Source: Chaetomium olivaceum
Taxonomy: Eukaryota; Ascomycota; Sordariomycetes; Sordariales; Chaetomiaceae
Direction: 5' to 3'
DNA length: 64,000 nucleotides
Assembly (NCBI GenBank): GCA_039881045.1
Contig: JAYWVB010000003.1
Span: 1,269,621 to 1,333,620, forward strand
Each line of letters begins with the position of its first letter. The stretch's first letter is position 1. This document shows, piece by piece, positions 11,752 through 25,600 of the stretch. The notes beneath the pieces were generated by a model, which ran no database searches, was not told the DNA's origin, and saw nothing but the letters and a program-made list of their open reading frames with translations. Made by a program: the position numbers and the translations under genes.

Positions 11752-12398
11752 ATGTCCAAACCCCAACACCCGCAAACCCCCACCATCACCTCCATCACCG
11801 ACCTCCCCACCGCCGACGCAAAATGGATCACGCTCCAGCGCATCGCCTACACAGACCAGACGGGGACGGCTCGCACCTGGGAAGCGGCGTCGCGCAAGAC
11901 GCGCGCGCGCTCGGCGGGCGTCGACGCCGTCGCCATGGGCAACGTGCTGCTGCACCCGTCGCAGCCGGCCTCCACGCTGCTCGTCATCCAGTACCGCCCG
12001 CCGCTGGACGCCTTCACGGTGGAATGGCCGGCCGGGCTGATCGATGAGGGCGAGACGGCCGAGGAGGCGGCGGTGAGGGAGTTCAGGGAGGAGACGGGGT
12101 ACGAGTGCAAGGTGGTGGGGTCAGCCCCGCGCAGGCGGCCGATCCGGGGTTGAGTAATGCGAATATGAAGCTGGTGATGGTGGAGGTTAGGTTGGGGGAG
12201 GGGGAGCCGCTGCTGCCGGAGCAAAGGCTGGAGGATGGGGAGCATATTCAGCGGGTGGTGGTGCCGTTGGCGGAGCTGTATGAGAGGTTGGTCGAGTATA
12301 GCCGGCAGGACAGGATGGTGGTGGCGGCGAAGTTGTTTCATTTCGCGGCGGGCATGCAGTTTGCGAAGGATAAGGGCAAGGAGTATGGGTTGTTGTGA
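11752..12398 (+). CDS. Nudix hydrolase, ADP-sugar pyrophosphatase type
   Basis: This is a cytosolic Nudix enzyme of the Ysa1/ADP-ribose pyrophosphatase group, which hydrolyses ADP-sugars to AMP and sugar phosphate. It reads as one exon. The Nudix box is complete: GLIDEGETAEEAAVREFREE followed by TGYECKVVG. Upstream are WITLQRIAYTDQTG and the LLVIQYRPPLDAFTVEWPAG strand typical of this group. One G seems to be missing in the G4 run at 12117-12120. With it, ..CKVVG runs into VSPAQAADPGLSNANMKLV and on to the stop at 12398, giving 215 aa. No intron of plausible size can join the two frames, so I infer an assembly indel. The leader upstream is rich in CAACAA repeats. Confidence 0.85.
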
Positions 12399-13767
12399 GG
12401 GTGCTTGTGATAGAGGGGCGCGGGCTGCAGCAGGGTGGGTTGGATTGGGCTCGCGTCGGTACACACTACCTTAGCTCCCGAGTCAACCCAACCCTCTAAG
12501 CCAGTCACCAGACCCCAAATTGGGGCGGCTTGAAGAAATAGTTGGCTTGGTCGGAGCCGTGGCCGGTGATCACTTCAGTCGGCTCATGCACACAAAAGTC
12601 GTCGCCTCATCTCTGCCCCTCACTCAACATCATTCATAAGAGTGACACGACGTCGGAAGCGGTTGTTCCTATAGAAAAACCATAATCTAAACCCGCGGCA
12701 AATAGCATAGACATTTAAAGAAAGACGCATCCTAAGCAAAATGTGTCTGAACTTGTAGTACTCCCAACGTTTGAGAACAATGCGCTAGAGAATGTGCGCA
12801 GGTCAAGTGGTGGTTGCAGGACTTCGAGATCCGGCAAAACCCAACCATGTTTCAGCTTTCAAGTCTCGCGCCGAACGAAGCGGTGTGGAACCAGAAACGG
12901 CGCAACGGTAAAGAATCGGCATGACAATCCCGCAGATTAAAATGACAGGAGTTCATGCTATTATTAGCACAGCTATTGATGAGAACGTAACTGATGAAAG
13001 CGCTGCAAATGGCTTCTGGAGTCACTGGGACTGCTGGGACTGCTGTAAATAATCGCATTTCTTCAAAAAGGGTTCGTCACTTTTTGTGGAAACCTGGAAG
13101 CCACAAAATCGTCAACAAAAGCAGACGCATGCAGCCTGTTGTCAGGCGGGGCCCTGCGAACTCGCCAATCCTGCCCCACCCTCGTGCACGGTTGCCAGGG
13201 CGCCAATCGTTAGCGCATGCGACGGCCCAGGTGAGCCCAAGGAGGTGTGACAACGGGATGCTGCCAAGCACAACATCCTCCGCTCGAAGGGGATCCTCCT
13301 TCCTCTGACATCGACGACCCGGCATTCGACCTCGACGACGACAACCGCGCAAACAGGTAGGTAAGAGTGTCGCGCCCAGCGACCACACGACGACAACCAT
13401 CTGCGGAATTGAAGACCGCCATTTACGAACCCCCGGAGGCCGAAATATCGACAACGACGCCCCGGTCGGGTATGTTGTGGCTCTCGGTCGCAGCAAAAGG
13501 CGGAGGTTCTTGACCCAGCTCTCGCCACAATCGCAGTGCTGCGAGCGATATACGGCCACGCGGGACAACCAACAAACAGCAACCCTTCCGCCACGGGAGG
13601 CTTAGGACGCGAATCGCTTCACGATAACGACAGACGAATTTCCTTTTTGTTTGGTTGCGACAACCAATCACACCAACTTACAACGCTCTTTTTCATCAAC
13701 TTTCCTTACGTCGACTTTACACATGCGAAACCGCGCAGCACATCACGCCGCAGCGTAAACCAGCCAA
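12399..13767. other. Intergenic, NudE upstream
   Basis: No gene supported. Overlapping minus-strand frames at 13077-13594 lack any recognisable domain and overlap one another in different frames. Confidence 0.4.
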
Positions 13768-15776
13768 ATGTCGGAGCCGCCGTCGTCACCCCCTAGGGCA
13801 GGAACCAGCGTGGAGGATGCCTTGGCGTGGTACAAGGCGCAATACGAGGTGCTGGAGGCGGAGCTATCGGAATTCCAGGCCTCCAGCAAGGAACTAGAGG
13901 CAGAACTCGAGAAGGATCTTGATGCGGCCGACAAGCGCGAACGGTCCTTGCGCCAGAAGGCCGAGGGTCTGAGCTTCGAGGTGGAGGAGTGGAAGGTTGG
14001 CTTTTTTGCACTTCGTTTTGGATGACCGCAGTTCGTGAGGCCATCTCGCTGACACATTCCTGCAGCGCAAATACAAGGAGTCCAAGGCAGAGGCGAACGC
14101 AGCCCAAAACACGCTCGAGAAGGAGATTACGGTTCTCCGCGACACCAGCAGGACCCTTCAACTAAAGCTGCGCGACATCGAAGTAGCCAACGATGATTTC
14201 GAACGCCAGGCGCGAACTACCACCTCGTCCCTGGAAGATCTCGAATCCAAGTACAATGTCTCCATCGAAAGGGGCGTCATGTTGGAGGAGGAGATCAAGA
14301 TTGGGGAACAGGAACGAGAGCAGCTGCGGGTCGAGGCGCAACGACTGCGGGAAGAGCTCGCCGACCTGAAGATCGAAGCCGAGATCCTGCAAGACAAGAT
14401 CAAGAAACAAGAGTCCAGGCACCTCTCCAGCATTTCGACCCGACATCTCTTCGATCCCCGGGTCGCCATCGTTCTGCAATTCCCCGCACTCGACCGCGAG
14501 CTCTCCGATGATTATGACCCCGCCGGATCTCAAGTCGCTGTCTGCGGCGGACACCACCTCGGAACTCCAAGACCCACCTTCGCCCCCCATGTCGGATGTT
14601 TCCCTACCTTTACCCAAGGTGGGCAGCCTAAGGACTCCCGTCCCTCAAAGGAGGAGCCGCCTGCCCTCGGCAGCCGAGAACAGCATCACACCGAAGCCAA
14701 AAACCTTTACGGCGTCTACGTCCTCGACCCGCACAACACGTGCAGTTACCACATCCAATGCGATGCGAACACCAGCCCACCGATCGTCGGCAGCGAAGTC
14801 CACCCGCGCGTCCGCTCGCGCGCTCCAGCCCTCTAACTCTCTCACCCATATTCGCACGCTCACTGCTCAGATGCAACGACTAGAGGCCCGCGTACAATCT
14901 GCGCGTTCCAAGCTGCCAGCAGCGCCACCCCCGGAATCGCCACCCCGCTCCTCGCCTCGAGGCGCGCTGGCAATGCCATCTAGCATCACGATCCGTAGCC
15001 GCAAGCGCACTGGTGGGTCTACCGCCTCGTCCAGCGCAGCCAGTTTCGCCTCCGAAACACCTTCCCAATCCCGCCACGCCCCATCCGAGTCCCACAGCAG
15101 CATATCCTCCAACAGCAACAAGCACATGCCCCGGCTTAGTTCGTCGGGTGTCTCGCGCCTATCCTTTGGGCCCCTCCCCAACCGCAACCCCACCACCCAT
15201 AACAACAACAACGAACCCGACTTCTCCCGGCCCAGCAGCCGAGCCAGCCTCTCAAACTACGCCCGCCCGGCCAGCCGCAACGACTCCCACCACCACCACA
15301 CCACTAACAGCATCAGCAACAGCAACATTAGCAGCATGCTGCCCCCGCGGCCCATGAGCCGCGCCAGCCTCTCCAGCCACCGCACCCCGCTCGCTGCCCC
15401 ACCCGGCCGCCCGCGCAGCAGCCTTGGCCTGCACCACGGCCGTAGCGGTAGTATGAGCTACGCCAGCAGCATGGCGGCGGCGCCGACGGCCGAGGAGGCG
15501 GACGAGTCGTTTGATGCCGGCGACAGCAGTTTTGTCAGCGTCACCACCAGCCCCAAGAAGCTGCGCACCCCGAGCCGGCGCGGGACGTTTAGTCGCCGCG
15601 GCGAGGCGGACGGTGGTGGTGCGGGCTCTTCTGCGGGCACGCACACGGGCATTCCCTTGCCCGGGTCGAGGCGGCTGAGTGGCGGGTCGACGTCGCTGTT
15701 GGGTTCGGGGAGGAGGACGAGTGGCGGGGCGGGGGGGAGCGCGAGGGTGTTGGAGGATTTGGGGGAGACGTATTGA
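13768..15776 (+). CDS. nudE: NudE nuclear distribution protein
   Basis: NudE (Neurospora RO-11) binds LIS1/NudF and cytoplasmic dynein and is needed for nuclear migration in hyphae. Two exons: 13768-13995 and 14066-15776. Residues from about 15 to 200 form one long coiled coil (ALAWYKAQYEVLEAELSEF, then LQLKLRDIEVANDDFERQAR, then EEEIKIGEQEREQLRVEAQR), the dynein/LIS1-binding part. The remainder is a low-complexity Ser/Pro/Arg/Asn tail with repeated PRPMSRASLSS and PSSRASLS patches, as in fungal family members, ending RVLEDLGETY. One extra C in the CCC at 14439-14441 breaks the frame between ..HLSSIST and DISSIPGSPSF; removing it gives 645 aa. The intron donor is GTTGGC, a weak but acceptable site. 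Confidence 0.85.
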
Positions 15777-18700
15777 TTGATTGATGGATTGATTGATGAT
15801 GGGGCTCTTTATTTATTGGTGATGGATGGATGGGTCTTGTTGGGTGTGTTGGGTTGTTGCCGCAGGGACTGTGGGTGGCTTGGGGTTAATGAGGAGCTGG
15901 TTAGTGAGGGAGGAAGCGTTGTCTGGGACCTGACCTAAGATGGTGGTCTAGCGATGGAAAGGGTTGGTTTAGTGCCCGATGGGAGGTTCACAGTGCCTGA
16001 TCGGAGGAAGATTGTTTTCTTGAGCGGGGTGTGTGTTTGTCTCGCCCCCGAGCGGGTTGGGCGGTACGCGCGGGAGGAGGATGGGTAGGGTGGGGTTGGC
16101 TTGACGCAGTTGGTTTTTGCCCTGTCTCTCTCTGTTTGTTGATGCGGATACCTTGCTTGCGTGGCTTGGCTTCGGTGGTTTTGAGGGTCTGGTTGGGTTT
16201 GGGTTTGGGCCGGGCTGGGTTTGGGTTGGCCGGCCGGAGGTGTTGGTGCGGAATACCTTATACACTTTGACTTAATTTCTTTTGTAGTTTTTGGTTCCAT
16301 TCTTTTTTTCTTACCTCTCCGAGTCTTGTTCTTGGTCCCGAGTTTCGTTCTTGGTTCTGCTGAGCACACATGCCCTATCGTGTTATCGACCTTCGACTGG
16401 GTTTGCTCGTAATTATGGTGATTTATTCTCAGGCAAGGGGTTTCTTATTCTCTTATTTGGATTTATGCATAGCGCCTGGATCGAGCATTTTCACAATGAT
16501 TCCCACACCTCCGTCCGGCAAGCGCTGCGCGATGGTGATTTTCCCAGACTTATTATCCCTGCACATGCTCTGCATTACTTTTATCTTCTGGAAGACAAAC
16601 CCATGTTCCTATGCACATACGCGCAGAACGAGAGTTACGAATTCACATGCCTCTGTTTTGTATGACCCCCGTCGACTCGATGTGCAGCTGTGTCATGCCC
16701 GTCATGCTCGTCATGTCCCTGCAGGACCCGGACAACACCCCGACAAGCTTAATCCGACATCGCGTCTGTCTCGGGCACGCACTGTACACATTACATACAC
16801 CTGGAACGGTCTGGCGTGCTGTGCGTAGGGCTGAACGGGGTGAAGAATGAGTGGCTGCATGGGGTGTCGCTGCCCTCGCATGGCGGGTGGGTTATCGTAC
16901 GATTTTGATGTCAGACCACCACGGTGGGGAACCGTTTGGCTGGGTCGCCTGGTCCGCTTGGGCTGGCTCGCTGCGGGTGTGATTCTGGGGAACGGCAGCC
17001 GGCCGAGATCGATCTAACTTTGTATGCATGTATGGATGTATATGTTGGTCATCTTCCCGTTGTTTCAACGGCGGGATACTGTTTGGGACTGTCTCGGTCC
17101 GATCGTGAATTGCGGCGGCCGCAACATGGAATACACCTCAGCCCTGGTTATGGCGTGTCTGTCATCGCCAGATAACTCCCTACACTAAAAGCTTTCGATA
17201 ACACCGCGTTTTAGGATTACACTACATACACAGTACAGTGGACTGTGGTGACCTTCGCATTCAAGTCGAAGTAACCAAATGCTTACCTTGCATATTGACA
17301 TCAACTTTCGTAATCACCGGGACTTCGGAGGCGGCGTCGCTTCCTCGGTACTTTCGCTACGGCCCGGCCCGAGATGGGCAGGTGCCTCACCTGCACGTCG
17401 CCGACGAGAAAAGAGATGGTAAGGGGGAGGGGGAAACACGGTACAGAAAGCGGAGGCACGATGCTGCAATTGACTGCAAAGATGTCCCGCGATGATTTCG
17501 TGGGTTTGGTGGTTTGATGGCTTGGTGGTTTGGTATCGTCGCAGTCGGAATCGGAGAGCAGAGCCGGAGTAAATTCTTACAGTAAACGGGCGGGAGTAAG
17601 CGACCCCAACCCTCAAACAGGTAATTTCCTCATTCCCTCCCCATTTGGCCGAAAACGAAGCCAGTCCGCGGTTGACATGGTCGGATGATGCCACCACCAA
17701 CTCTCATTCCGGCAAACGCCCCGAAAGCCAACAGAACAAAAAGCTCGCCTGCGCTTATCTGAACTCGGCGTTGGTCGGATGAATGTTGGGGATCTGCGGG
17801 TCCAGCTCCGGCCCCACGCTGTTTCGACATTTCGTCGATCGGGCTAGCCGGGGTGCCCGGCCCGAAGTGGGAACTCAACAATTGGGGATCTCTGACAGCT
17901 GGCGAGTGCCACCGCTCAACAGCGACTGATGCACTTTTTCGAGATGCGCCACACGAAACACGACTGCTAGGGCGGAAGATTCGACAGCCTATGAATCGCA
18001 ACTCGGGCTTCCCTTCAGAAACGCATTCTCTTTTGCGCTTCAAGTAGCAAACTTCTCTCTTCTATCTTGCCACATTTTGTCCGAACTTCCCCGCCTCGCC
18101 CGTGTCTGTGCTCAGATCCACCGGGCTGATCTTTCGCCAGGGGCAGCATGAGCCGCAGGAAATTGGTTGAACGACGAAGAATGAGTTTTGGATCGGATTT
18201 CGGTTGTTGAGACTGCAGTGCTGTCCCGCCTGTCATGGGCCCACTTATCCTCAAGTCCCGGTTGACTTGAAGACACCACGTAGTTAACCACACGGTCAAC
18301 TTGCTGCCAGTTAAGCGACGACTCCATCGTGGACCAGCAATTGAAGCGTGGAAAGGGCGGTAGGAGCGAAATCCAACCATGTTGAACAATAAGGTTGCTA
18401 TACATGGCAGCCCGCCACTCTCGGACATCGGATGGCGCTGCCCGACTCCAGTGTTAGGTTTCCGGGAGTCTTGGCATATCCGGTCCGAAAGCTGCCACAG
18501 AGAAGGGCACTGTGAAAGATACCACCGGTTCGGTAAAGACTTCGAGGTTGGGGCGGCGGTTAACAGTTGAGATTGTCTTCCAAAAGCTATTTCCGTTTTG
18601 GGGAGGTCGAGAGCCACGAGGAAAGCAAGGGGTCGAGTTTTGCGTGTTCTTGATTCCCCAACCTGAATCCCCCGAACCGTTCTTGGACCTGGCCGACTAC

Positions 18701-19617
18701 CGACTGTCGGGCGTACTGTGTTGGATAGATTAGGGACGACTCGACCGAACCCCGAGCCGGGAATAGCGGGGCCCCCGCACCGTCTGAGGTACCCGGCCTG
18801 GAAGAGTCCATTGGAAACCTGCGAAAAAAAGAGAGAAGTGAATAGAGGCGAGCATATGTCCGGCTATTAAAACCACGCCGCATTCCCAGTTACGAAGAAC
18901 CGTGCGCAACTTTGGATCGATCCCGTTTTAAAACATTCGTGGGGTACACCAGGGAGTTCCGAGGGGTGGTGTCCTCGGACTGTGCCAGTTTCGGGTTCTA
19001 CGCACTGTCATTTTCGGTCCCACCTCCCGTACCCATGCATGCAGAATCCCACCAGAAACTCTCAAGATTGCCATTCATCTAGCCCGCTACCCCCCCCTGC
19101 CCAACGCGTGGTTGCCCTCCCACTCCTTCCATTAATTCCCCAAAACTACTTGCGTGGCAGCCACTGGGCACGAGATCGACCTTCGCTTCTTGTTCTTCGT
19201 TTTTTACGGTGGTCTCCTGTTATAATCGGCGTTCGAGTCTCCATCCCTTGCTGACTTTGCCCGGGCAATTTGTCGACGCTGTCCCATGTTATCTTGCTTG
19301 TCGAGGAGAGCATCTTTCTTTTAGGAAGCTCGCGCGGCGCATTAAGGTACGGCTTGCTCCCCAGATTATATGGTAGGGTTCGGAAATGCTGACGGCAGGA
19401 CGTGGGGGTACGAACAGCTTTGCATCCAGCTATCCTACTTGCGCCTCGAACCAAATATTTTCTCGGAACCCACGTACATTCCGGAAAACTACCCGACTCC
19501 CGAACCCCCGCCTATTCCGAGTCTTACACCCACCCTTGCGGTTTGCACAAAGTGGTAGAACTCGGCCGGGCATTCACCTTTCGTTCATAATCTTGACGAT
19601 TTACACCGAGAGCAACA
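15777..19617. other. 3.8-kb gene-poor region
   Basis: Starts with a TTGA/TGGA simple repeat in the NudE 3' flank (about 15773-15800). I find no gene with family features on either strand. The longest frame, 18015-18617 minus (200 codons), is unrecognised and has chance-like composition. The last part is the ACC1 promoter and leader. Confidence 0.4.
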
Positions 19618-22600
19618 ATGGCGGAAACCAACGGTCATGCTAACGCCGTTCCCAATGGCACCCAACAATACGCCGAGGCGCATAGTCTCCCTTCGCACTT
19701 TATTGGTGGCAACAAGTTGGAGAATGCTCCCGCCTCCAAAGTCAAGGAGTTCGTGGCCAGCCACAATGGCCACACGGTCATTACAAACGTGAGTGTGTCC
19801 GACACCCCCAGGCTCGGGCCCCTCGACTTTGTTCAAGTGCCCCGCTGACAGTCATTGCTTCCCTGCAGGTCCTGATTGCCAACAACGGTATCGCCGCCGT
19901 TAAGGAGATCCGATCAGTACGGAAATGGGCGTACGAGACCTTCGGCGACGAGCGGGCCATCAAGTTCACCGTGATGGCCACGCCCGAAGATCTTCAAGCG
20001 AACGCCGACTACATCCGCATGGCAGACCACTATGTGGAGGTACCCGGCGGCACAAATAACCACAACTACGCCAACGTTGAGCTCATCGTTGACGTGGCAG
20101 AGCGCATGGACGTCCATGCGGTCTGGGCAGGATGGTGAGTTCAGCACGAGCGACGGACGATGGTCGAGATCTGATACTGACGGATAACCAATTAGGGGTC
20201 ACGCATCCGAGAACCCAAAGCTCCCTGAGTCACTCGCAGCATCACCAAAGAAGATTGTCTTTATCGGCCCCCCTGGCTCTGCCATGCGCTCTCTCGGTGA
20301 CAAGATTTCATCAACTATTGTCGCCCAACACGCGGACGTGCCCTGCATTCCCTGGTCTGGCACGGGTGTCGACGAGGTCAGCGTTGACGACAAGGGGATC
20401 GTAACGGTTCCCGACGACGTCTACCTCAAGGGATGCGTGAACTCGTGGCAGGAGGGCCTGAAGAAGGCCAAGGAGATCGGCTTCCCGGTCATGGTCAAGG
20501 CATCCGAGGGTGGTGGCGGCAAGGGTATCCGGAAGGTGTTGGATGAGGAGAACTTCGAGGAGCTGTATAAGGCGGCAGCTAGCGAGATTCCCGGCTCGCC
20601 CATTTTCATCATGAAGTTGGCGGATAGTGCCAGGCATTTGGAGGTCCAATTACTGGCTGATCAATACGGCAACAACATCTCGCTCTTTGGCAGAGATTGC
20701 TCGGTTCAGCGGAGACATCAAAAGATTATCGAGGAGGCGCCGGTCACAATTGCCAAGTCCACCACCTTTAAGGCCATGGAAGATGCCGCTGTCCGCCTCG
20801 GCAGACTCGTTGGCTACGTCTCTGCTGGCACCGTCGAGTATCTCTACTCGCACGCCGACGACAAGTTCTACTTCCTCGAACTCAACCCTCGTCTCCAAGT
20901 CGAGCATCCGACCACAGAAATGGTCAGCGGTGTCAACCTGCCTGCTGCCCAGCTTCAGGTCGCCATGGGTCTCCCCCTTCACCGTATCCGGGACATCCGA
21001 CTTCTGTACGGTGTTGACCCCAAGACCTCGACGGAAATCGATTTCGAGTTCAAGAACCCGGAGAGCGAGAAGACGCAGAGGCGCCCGACGCCCAAGGGTC
21101 ACACCACCGCTTGCCGTATCACCTCCGAGGATCCGGGCGAGGGCTTCAAGCCATCGAACGGTGTGCTCCACGACCTGAACTTCCGCTCGAGTTCCAACGT
21201 GTGGGGTTACTTCTCTGTCGGTTCGGCCGGTGGTATTCACAGTTTCTCCGACTCTCAGTTCGGGCACATCTTTGCCTACGGTGAGAACCGTGCTGCCTCC
21301 CGGAAACACATGGTTGTTGCTTTGAAGGAGCTCAGTATCCGCGGTGATTTCCGTACCACTGTCGAGTACCTAATCAAGCTCCTCGAGACGGACGCCTTTG
21401 AGCAAAACACAATCACCACCGGCTGGCTCGACGAGCTGATCTCCAAGAAGCTCACGGCTGAGAGGCCCGACACCATGCTCGCCATTGTTTGTGGCGCTGT
21501 CACGAAGGCTCATATCGCTAGCGAGTCGTGTATCGCCGAGTACCGCGGCGGTCTCGAGAAGGGCCAAGTTCCCGCCAAGGATATTCTTAAGACCGTTTTT
21601 CCCGTCGACTTTATTTACGAAGGATTCCGCTACAAGTTTACCGTTACGCGCTCTAGCACCGACAGCTACCGCCTCTTCATCAACGGCTCCAAGTGCACCG
21701 TCGGCGTGCGTGCCCTAAGCGATGGTGGTCTCCTCGTTCTTCTTAATGGTCGTAGTCACAACGTCTACTGGAAGGAAGAAGTTGCTGCCACGCGCATGTC
21801 CGTCGACGGCAAGACATGCCTGCTTGAGCAGGAGAACGACCCCACTCAACTACGGTCTCCCTCTCCTGGCAAGCTAGTCAAGTACAATGTCGAAAACGGC
21901 GCCCATGTCCGCTCCGGCCAGACCTTTGCCGAGGTCGAAGTCATGAAGATGTACATGCCCCTTATTGCGCAAGAGGACGGTATTGTTCAGCTCATCAAGC
22001 AACCGGGTGCCACCCTCGAAGCCGGCGATATCTTGGGCATTCTCGCGCTTGACGACCCTAGCCGTGTCAAGCAAGCGCAGGCTTTCCTCGGCCAGCTCCC
22101 GCAATACGGCAACCCTGTCGTCGTTGGCAACAAGCCCTCCCAAATCTTTTCTCTAAAGTATAACACGCTCGCCAACATTCTCATGGGCTTCGATAACCAA
22201 GTTGTGATGCACGACACCTTGAAGGAGCTCATTGAGGTCCTTCGCGACGACAAGCTGCCGTACAGCGAGTTCTCGGCTCAGTTCTCGGCCCTGCATGCTC
22301 GCATGCCGCAAAAGCTGGATGCCCAGTTCACCCAGGCTTTGGACCGTGCTTTACAAAGACAGGTGGAGTTCCCCGCGCGGAACCTCATGAAGGTGTTCCA
22401 GAAGTGGATCGACGACAACATCCCGGTCAAGGCGGATGCCGACCTGCTCAGGACCACCCTGGCACCGCTCACTGACATCCTCGACCTGTACGCTGACGGC
22501 CAGAAGGCCCGCGAACTGAACGTCATCGCCGACTTGCTGTCTCAGTACGCCGATGTGGAGCGTCTCTTCTCTCCGGCCGCCGGTTGCAGGACGAGGAGGT

Positions 22601-25600
22601 GATCCTGAAGCTTCGTGACCAGAACAAGGACGACATCCAGAAGGTTGTCCAGACCGTCCTCTCTCACAGCAGAATCGCCGCCAAGAACTCTCTTGTGCTC
22701 GCCATTCTCGACGAATACCGTCCTAACAAACCGAACGTCGGGAATGTCGGGAAGGCTCTCCGGCCCGTCCTTCGCAAGCTGGCCGAGCTCGAGTCCCGCC
22801 AGACGGCCAAGGTCTCGCTCAAGGCTCGCGAGATCCTCATCCAGTGCGCCCTCCCGTCACTCGAGGAGCGGACCGCCCAGATGGAGCACATTCTTCGGTC
22901 GTCGGTTGTCGAGTCCCGCTACGGTGAGACTGGCTGGGACCACCGCGAGCCGAACTTGGAGGTTATTAAAGAGGTTGTCGACTCCAAGTACACCGTCTTT
23001 GACGTCTTGACGCTCTTCTTTGCCCACGAAGACCCCTGGGTGTCCTTGGCCGCTCTGGAAACCTACGTCCGTCGTGCTTACCGTGCCTACAATCTCAAGA
23101 AGATCGAGTACCAAACCGACGAAACCGATACCCCCGCCTTTGTGTCCTGGGACTTTGCCCTCCGCAAGATTGGCCAGTCGGAGTTTGGGCTCCCTGTGCA
23201 GTCGGCCGCTCCGTCCACCCCTGCAACGCCGATCGACCAGACCTTCTCGAGGATCAGCTCCATCAGCGACATGTCGTATCTGTCCCAGCGGACACGGGAT
23301 GAGCCGGTTCGGAAGGGTGTGATCATTCCTTGCAAGTATCTCGATGATGCCGAGGACATGCTTTCCAGGGCTCTCGACACACTGCCGCTGCTAGGGAACC
23401 GCAGGAGGGTTGGAACCCCCCTTTCTGCTCTCAGTGACATGCGTCGGCCAGCGCCGCCTCCCCGCCTCGACAGCCTGGATGAGCTTTCCGCCGTGGTCAA
23501 CGTTGCAGTCCGGGACGCTGAGGGCCGTAGCGATGAGGAGACATTGAAGGATATCCTGCCTTTGGTGGAGCAATTCAAGGAAGACCTCTTCGCCCGCCGT
23601 GTGCGCCGCCTCACCTTTATTTGCGGCCGTAACGACGGCTCTTACCCCGTACTACACCTTTAGAGGGCCGAATTACATCGAAGACGACAGCATTCGTCAT
23701 ATCGAGCCGTCCCTTGCCTTCCAGCTTGAACTCGCGCGCCTCTCCAAGTTCAAGATCAAGCCGGTTTTCACCGAGAACAAGAACATCCACGTCTACGAGG
23801 GCATCGGTAAAGACGTCGAGACCGACAGGCGCTTCTTCACGCGTGCCGTCATCCGCCCGGCAGGCTCCGTGACGAGATTCCCACTGCTGAGTACTTGATC
23901 TCGGAGGCCGATCGCGTCATCAACGACATCTTCGACGCCCTCGAGATCATTGGCACGAGCAACTCGGATTTGAACCACATGTTCATCAACTTCAGCCCCA
24001 TCTTCCAGTTGCAGCCTCAGGAGGTCGAGCATTCGCTGCAGGGTTTCTTGGACCGATTCGGCCCTCGTGGTTGGCGCCTGCGCGTTGCCAACGTCGAAAT
24101 CCGTATTATTTGTACGGACCCGGTCACGGGCCAGCCGTATCCCCTGCGTGTCATTATTACCAACACGTCAGGATACGTCATCCAGGTCGAGATGTACGCC
24201 GAGCGCAAGTCGGAGAAGGGCGAGTGGGTTTTCCACTCTATCGGCGGCACCACCAAGATCGGCGCGATGCACCTGCTCCCCGTTTCGACGCCGTATCCTA
24301 CAAAGAACTGGCTACAGCCGAAGCGGTACAAGGCCCACATCATGGGCACCCAGTATGTCTATGACTTCCCGGAACTCTTCCGCCAGGCGATCCAGAACAG
24401 CTGGACCACCGCTGCCAAGGCGCAACCTTCGCTGGCGGGTGAGCAGCCGCCCACCGGTGAATGCATCGATTATAACGAACTGGTGCTGGACGACCAGGAC
24501 AACCTCGCGGAGGTGTCTCGTGAGCCCGGTACCAACTCGTGCGGTATGGTGGGTTGGCTCATCAAGGCTCGCACGCCCGAGTACCCCAAGGGCCGCCGGT
24601 TCGTCGTTGTGGCCAATGACATCACCTACAACATTGGCTCCTTCGGCCCCAAAGAGGACAACTTCTTCTTCAAGTGCACGGAGCTGGCTCGCAAGCTAGG
24701 TATTCCCCGCATCTACCTGTCGGCAAACTCGGGTGCGCGCCTGGGTCTGGCCACCGAGCTGATGCCTCACTTCAACGTCGCTTGGAACGATGCCGAGAAG
24801 CCCGAGGCTGGTTTCAAGTACTTGTATCTCAAGGACGAGGCCAAGCGTCGGTTTGAGACTGAGGTCATCACCGAGGAAGTCACCGAAGACGGCGAGAAGC
24901 GCCACAAGATTGTCACGATCGTGGGTGCCGAAGACGGCTTGGGTGTCGAATGCTTGCGTGGGTCTGGCTTGATCGCCGGTGCCACGAGCCGGGCTTACAC
25001 CGACATCTTCACCTGCACGCTCGTGACCTGCCGCTCTGTTGGTAAGTTCATAACCTGTACCCCCTGGGTCTCGTCTCACATAAGCTAACTTTTCTAGGTA
25101 TTGGTGCGTACCTTGTCCGTCTCGGCCAGCGTGCTGTGCAAATTGAGGGCCAACCGATCATCCTCACTGGCGCTCCGGCACTCAACAACCTGCTCGGCCG
25201 CGAGGTCTACACCTCCAACCTGCAGCTCGGTGGCACTCAGATCATGTACCGGAACGGTGTCTCTCACTTGACCGCCAACGACGACTTTGCCGGTGTCTCC
25301 AAGATTGTCGAGTGGATGTCTTTTGTCCCGGACAAGCGCAACAGCCCTCTTCCCATCCGGGCTAGCATCGACGACTGGGACCGTGATGTCGTTTACACCC
25401 CGCCGCAGAAGCAGCCCTACGACGTGAGGTGGATGATTGCCGGCAAGCAGGATGAGGATAGCTTCCAGCCCGGTTTGTTTGACAAGGATTCCTTTGTCGA
25501 GACGCTGGGTGGCTGGGCCCGCACTGTGGTGGTTGGCCGCGCCCGTCTCGGCGGCATCCCCATGGGTGTTATTGCCGTCGAGACTCGCTCGGTCGAAAAC

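Noticed and set aside
12105..12398. Separate small gene inside the Nudix region
   Set aside because: It is the C-terminal half of the Nudix protein after a one-base frame break, not an independent gene.
13077..13594. Overlapping minus-strand frames upstream of NudE
   Set aside because: Two long frames overlap in different phases, neither with any domain; probably low stop-codon density.
18015..18617. 200-codon minus-strand open frame in the NudE-ACC1 gap
   Set aside because: Unrecognised, mixed composition, other frames of similar length overlap it, and there is no promoter or intron context.
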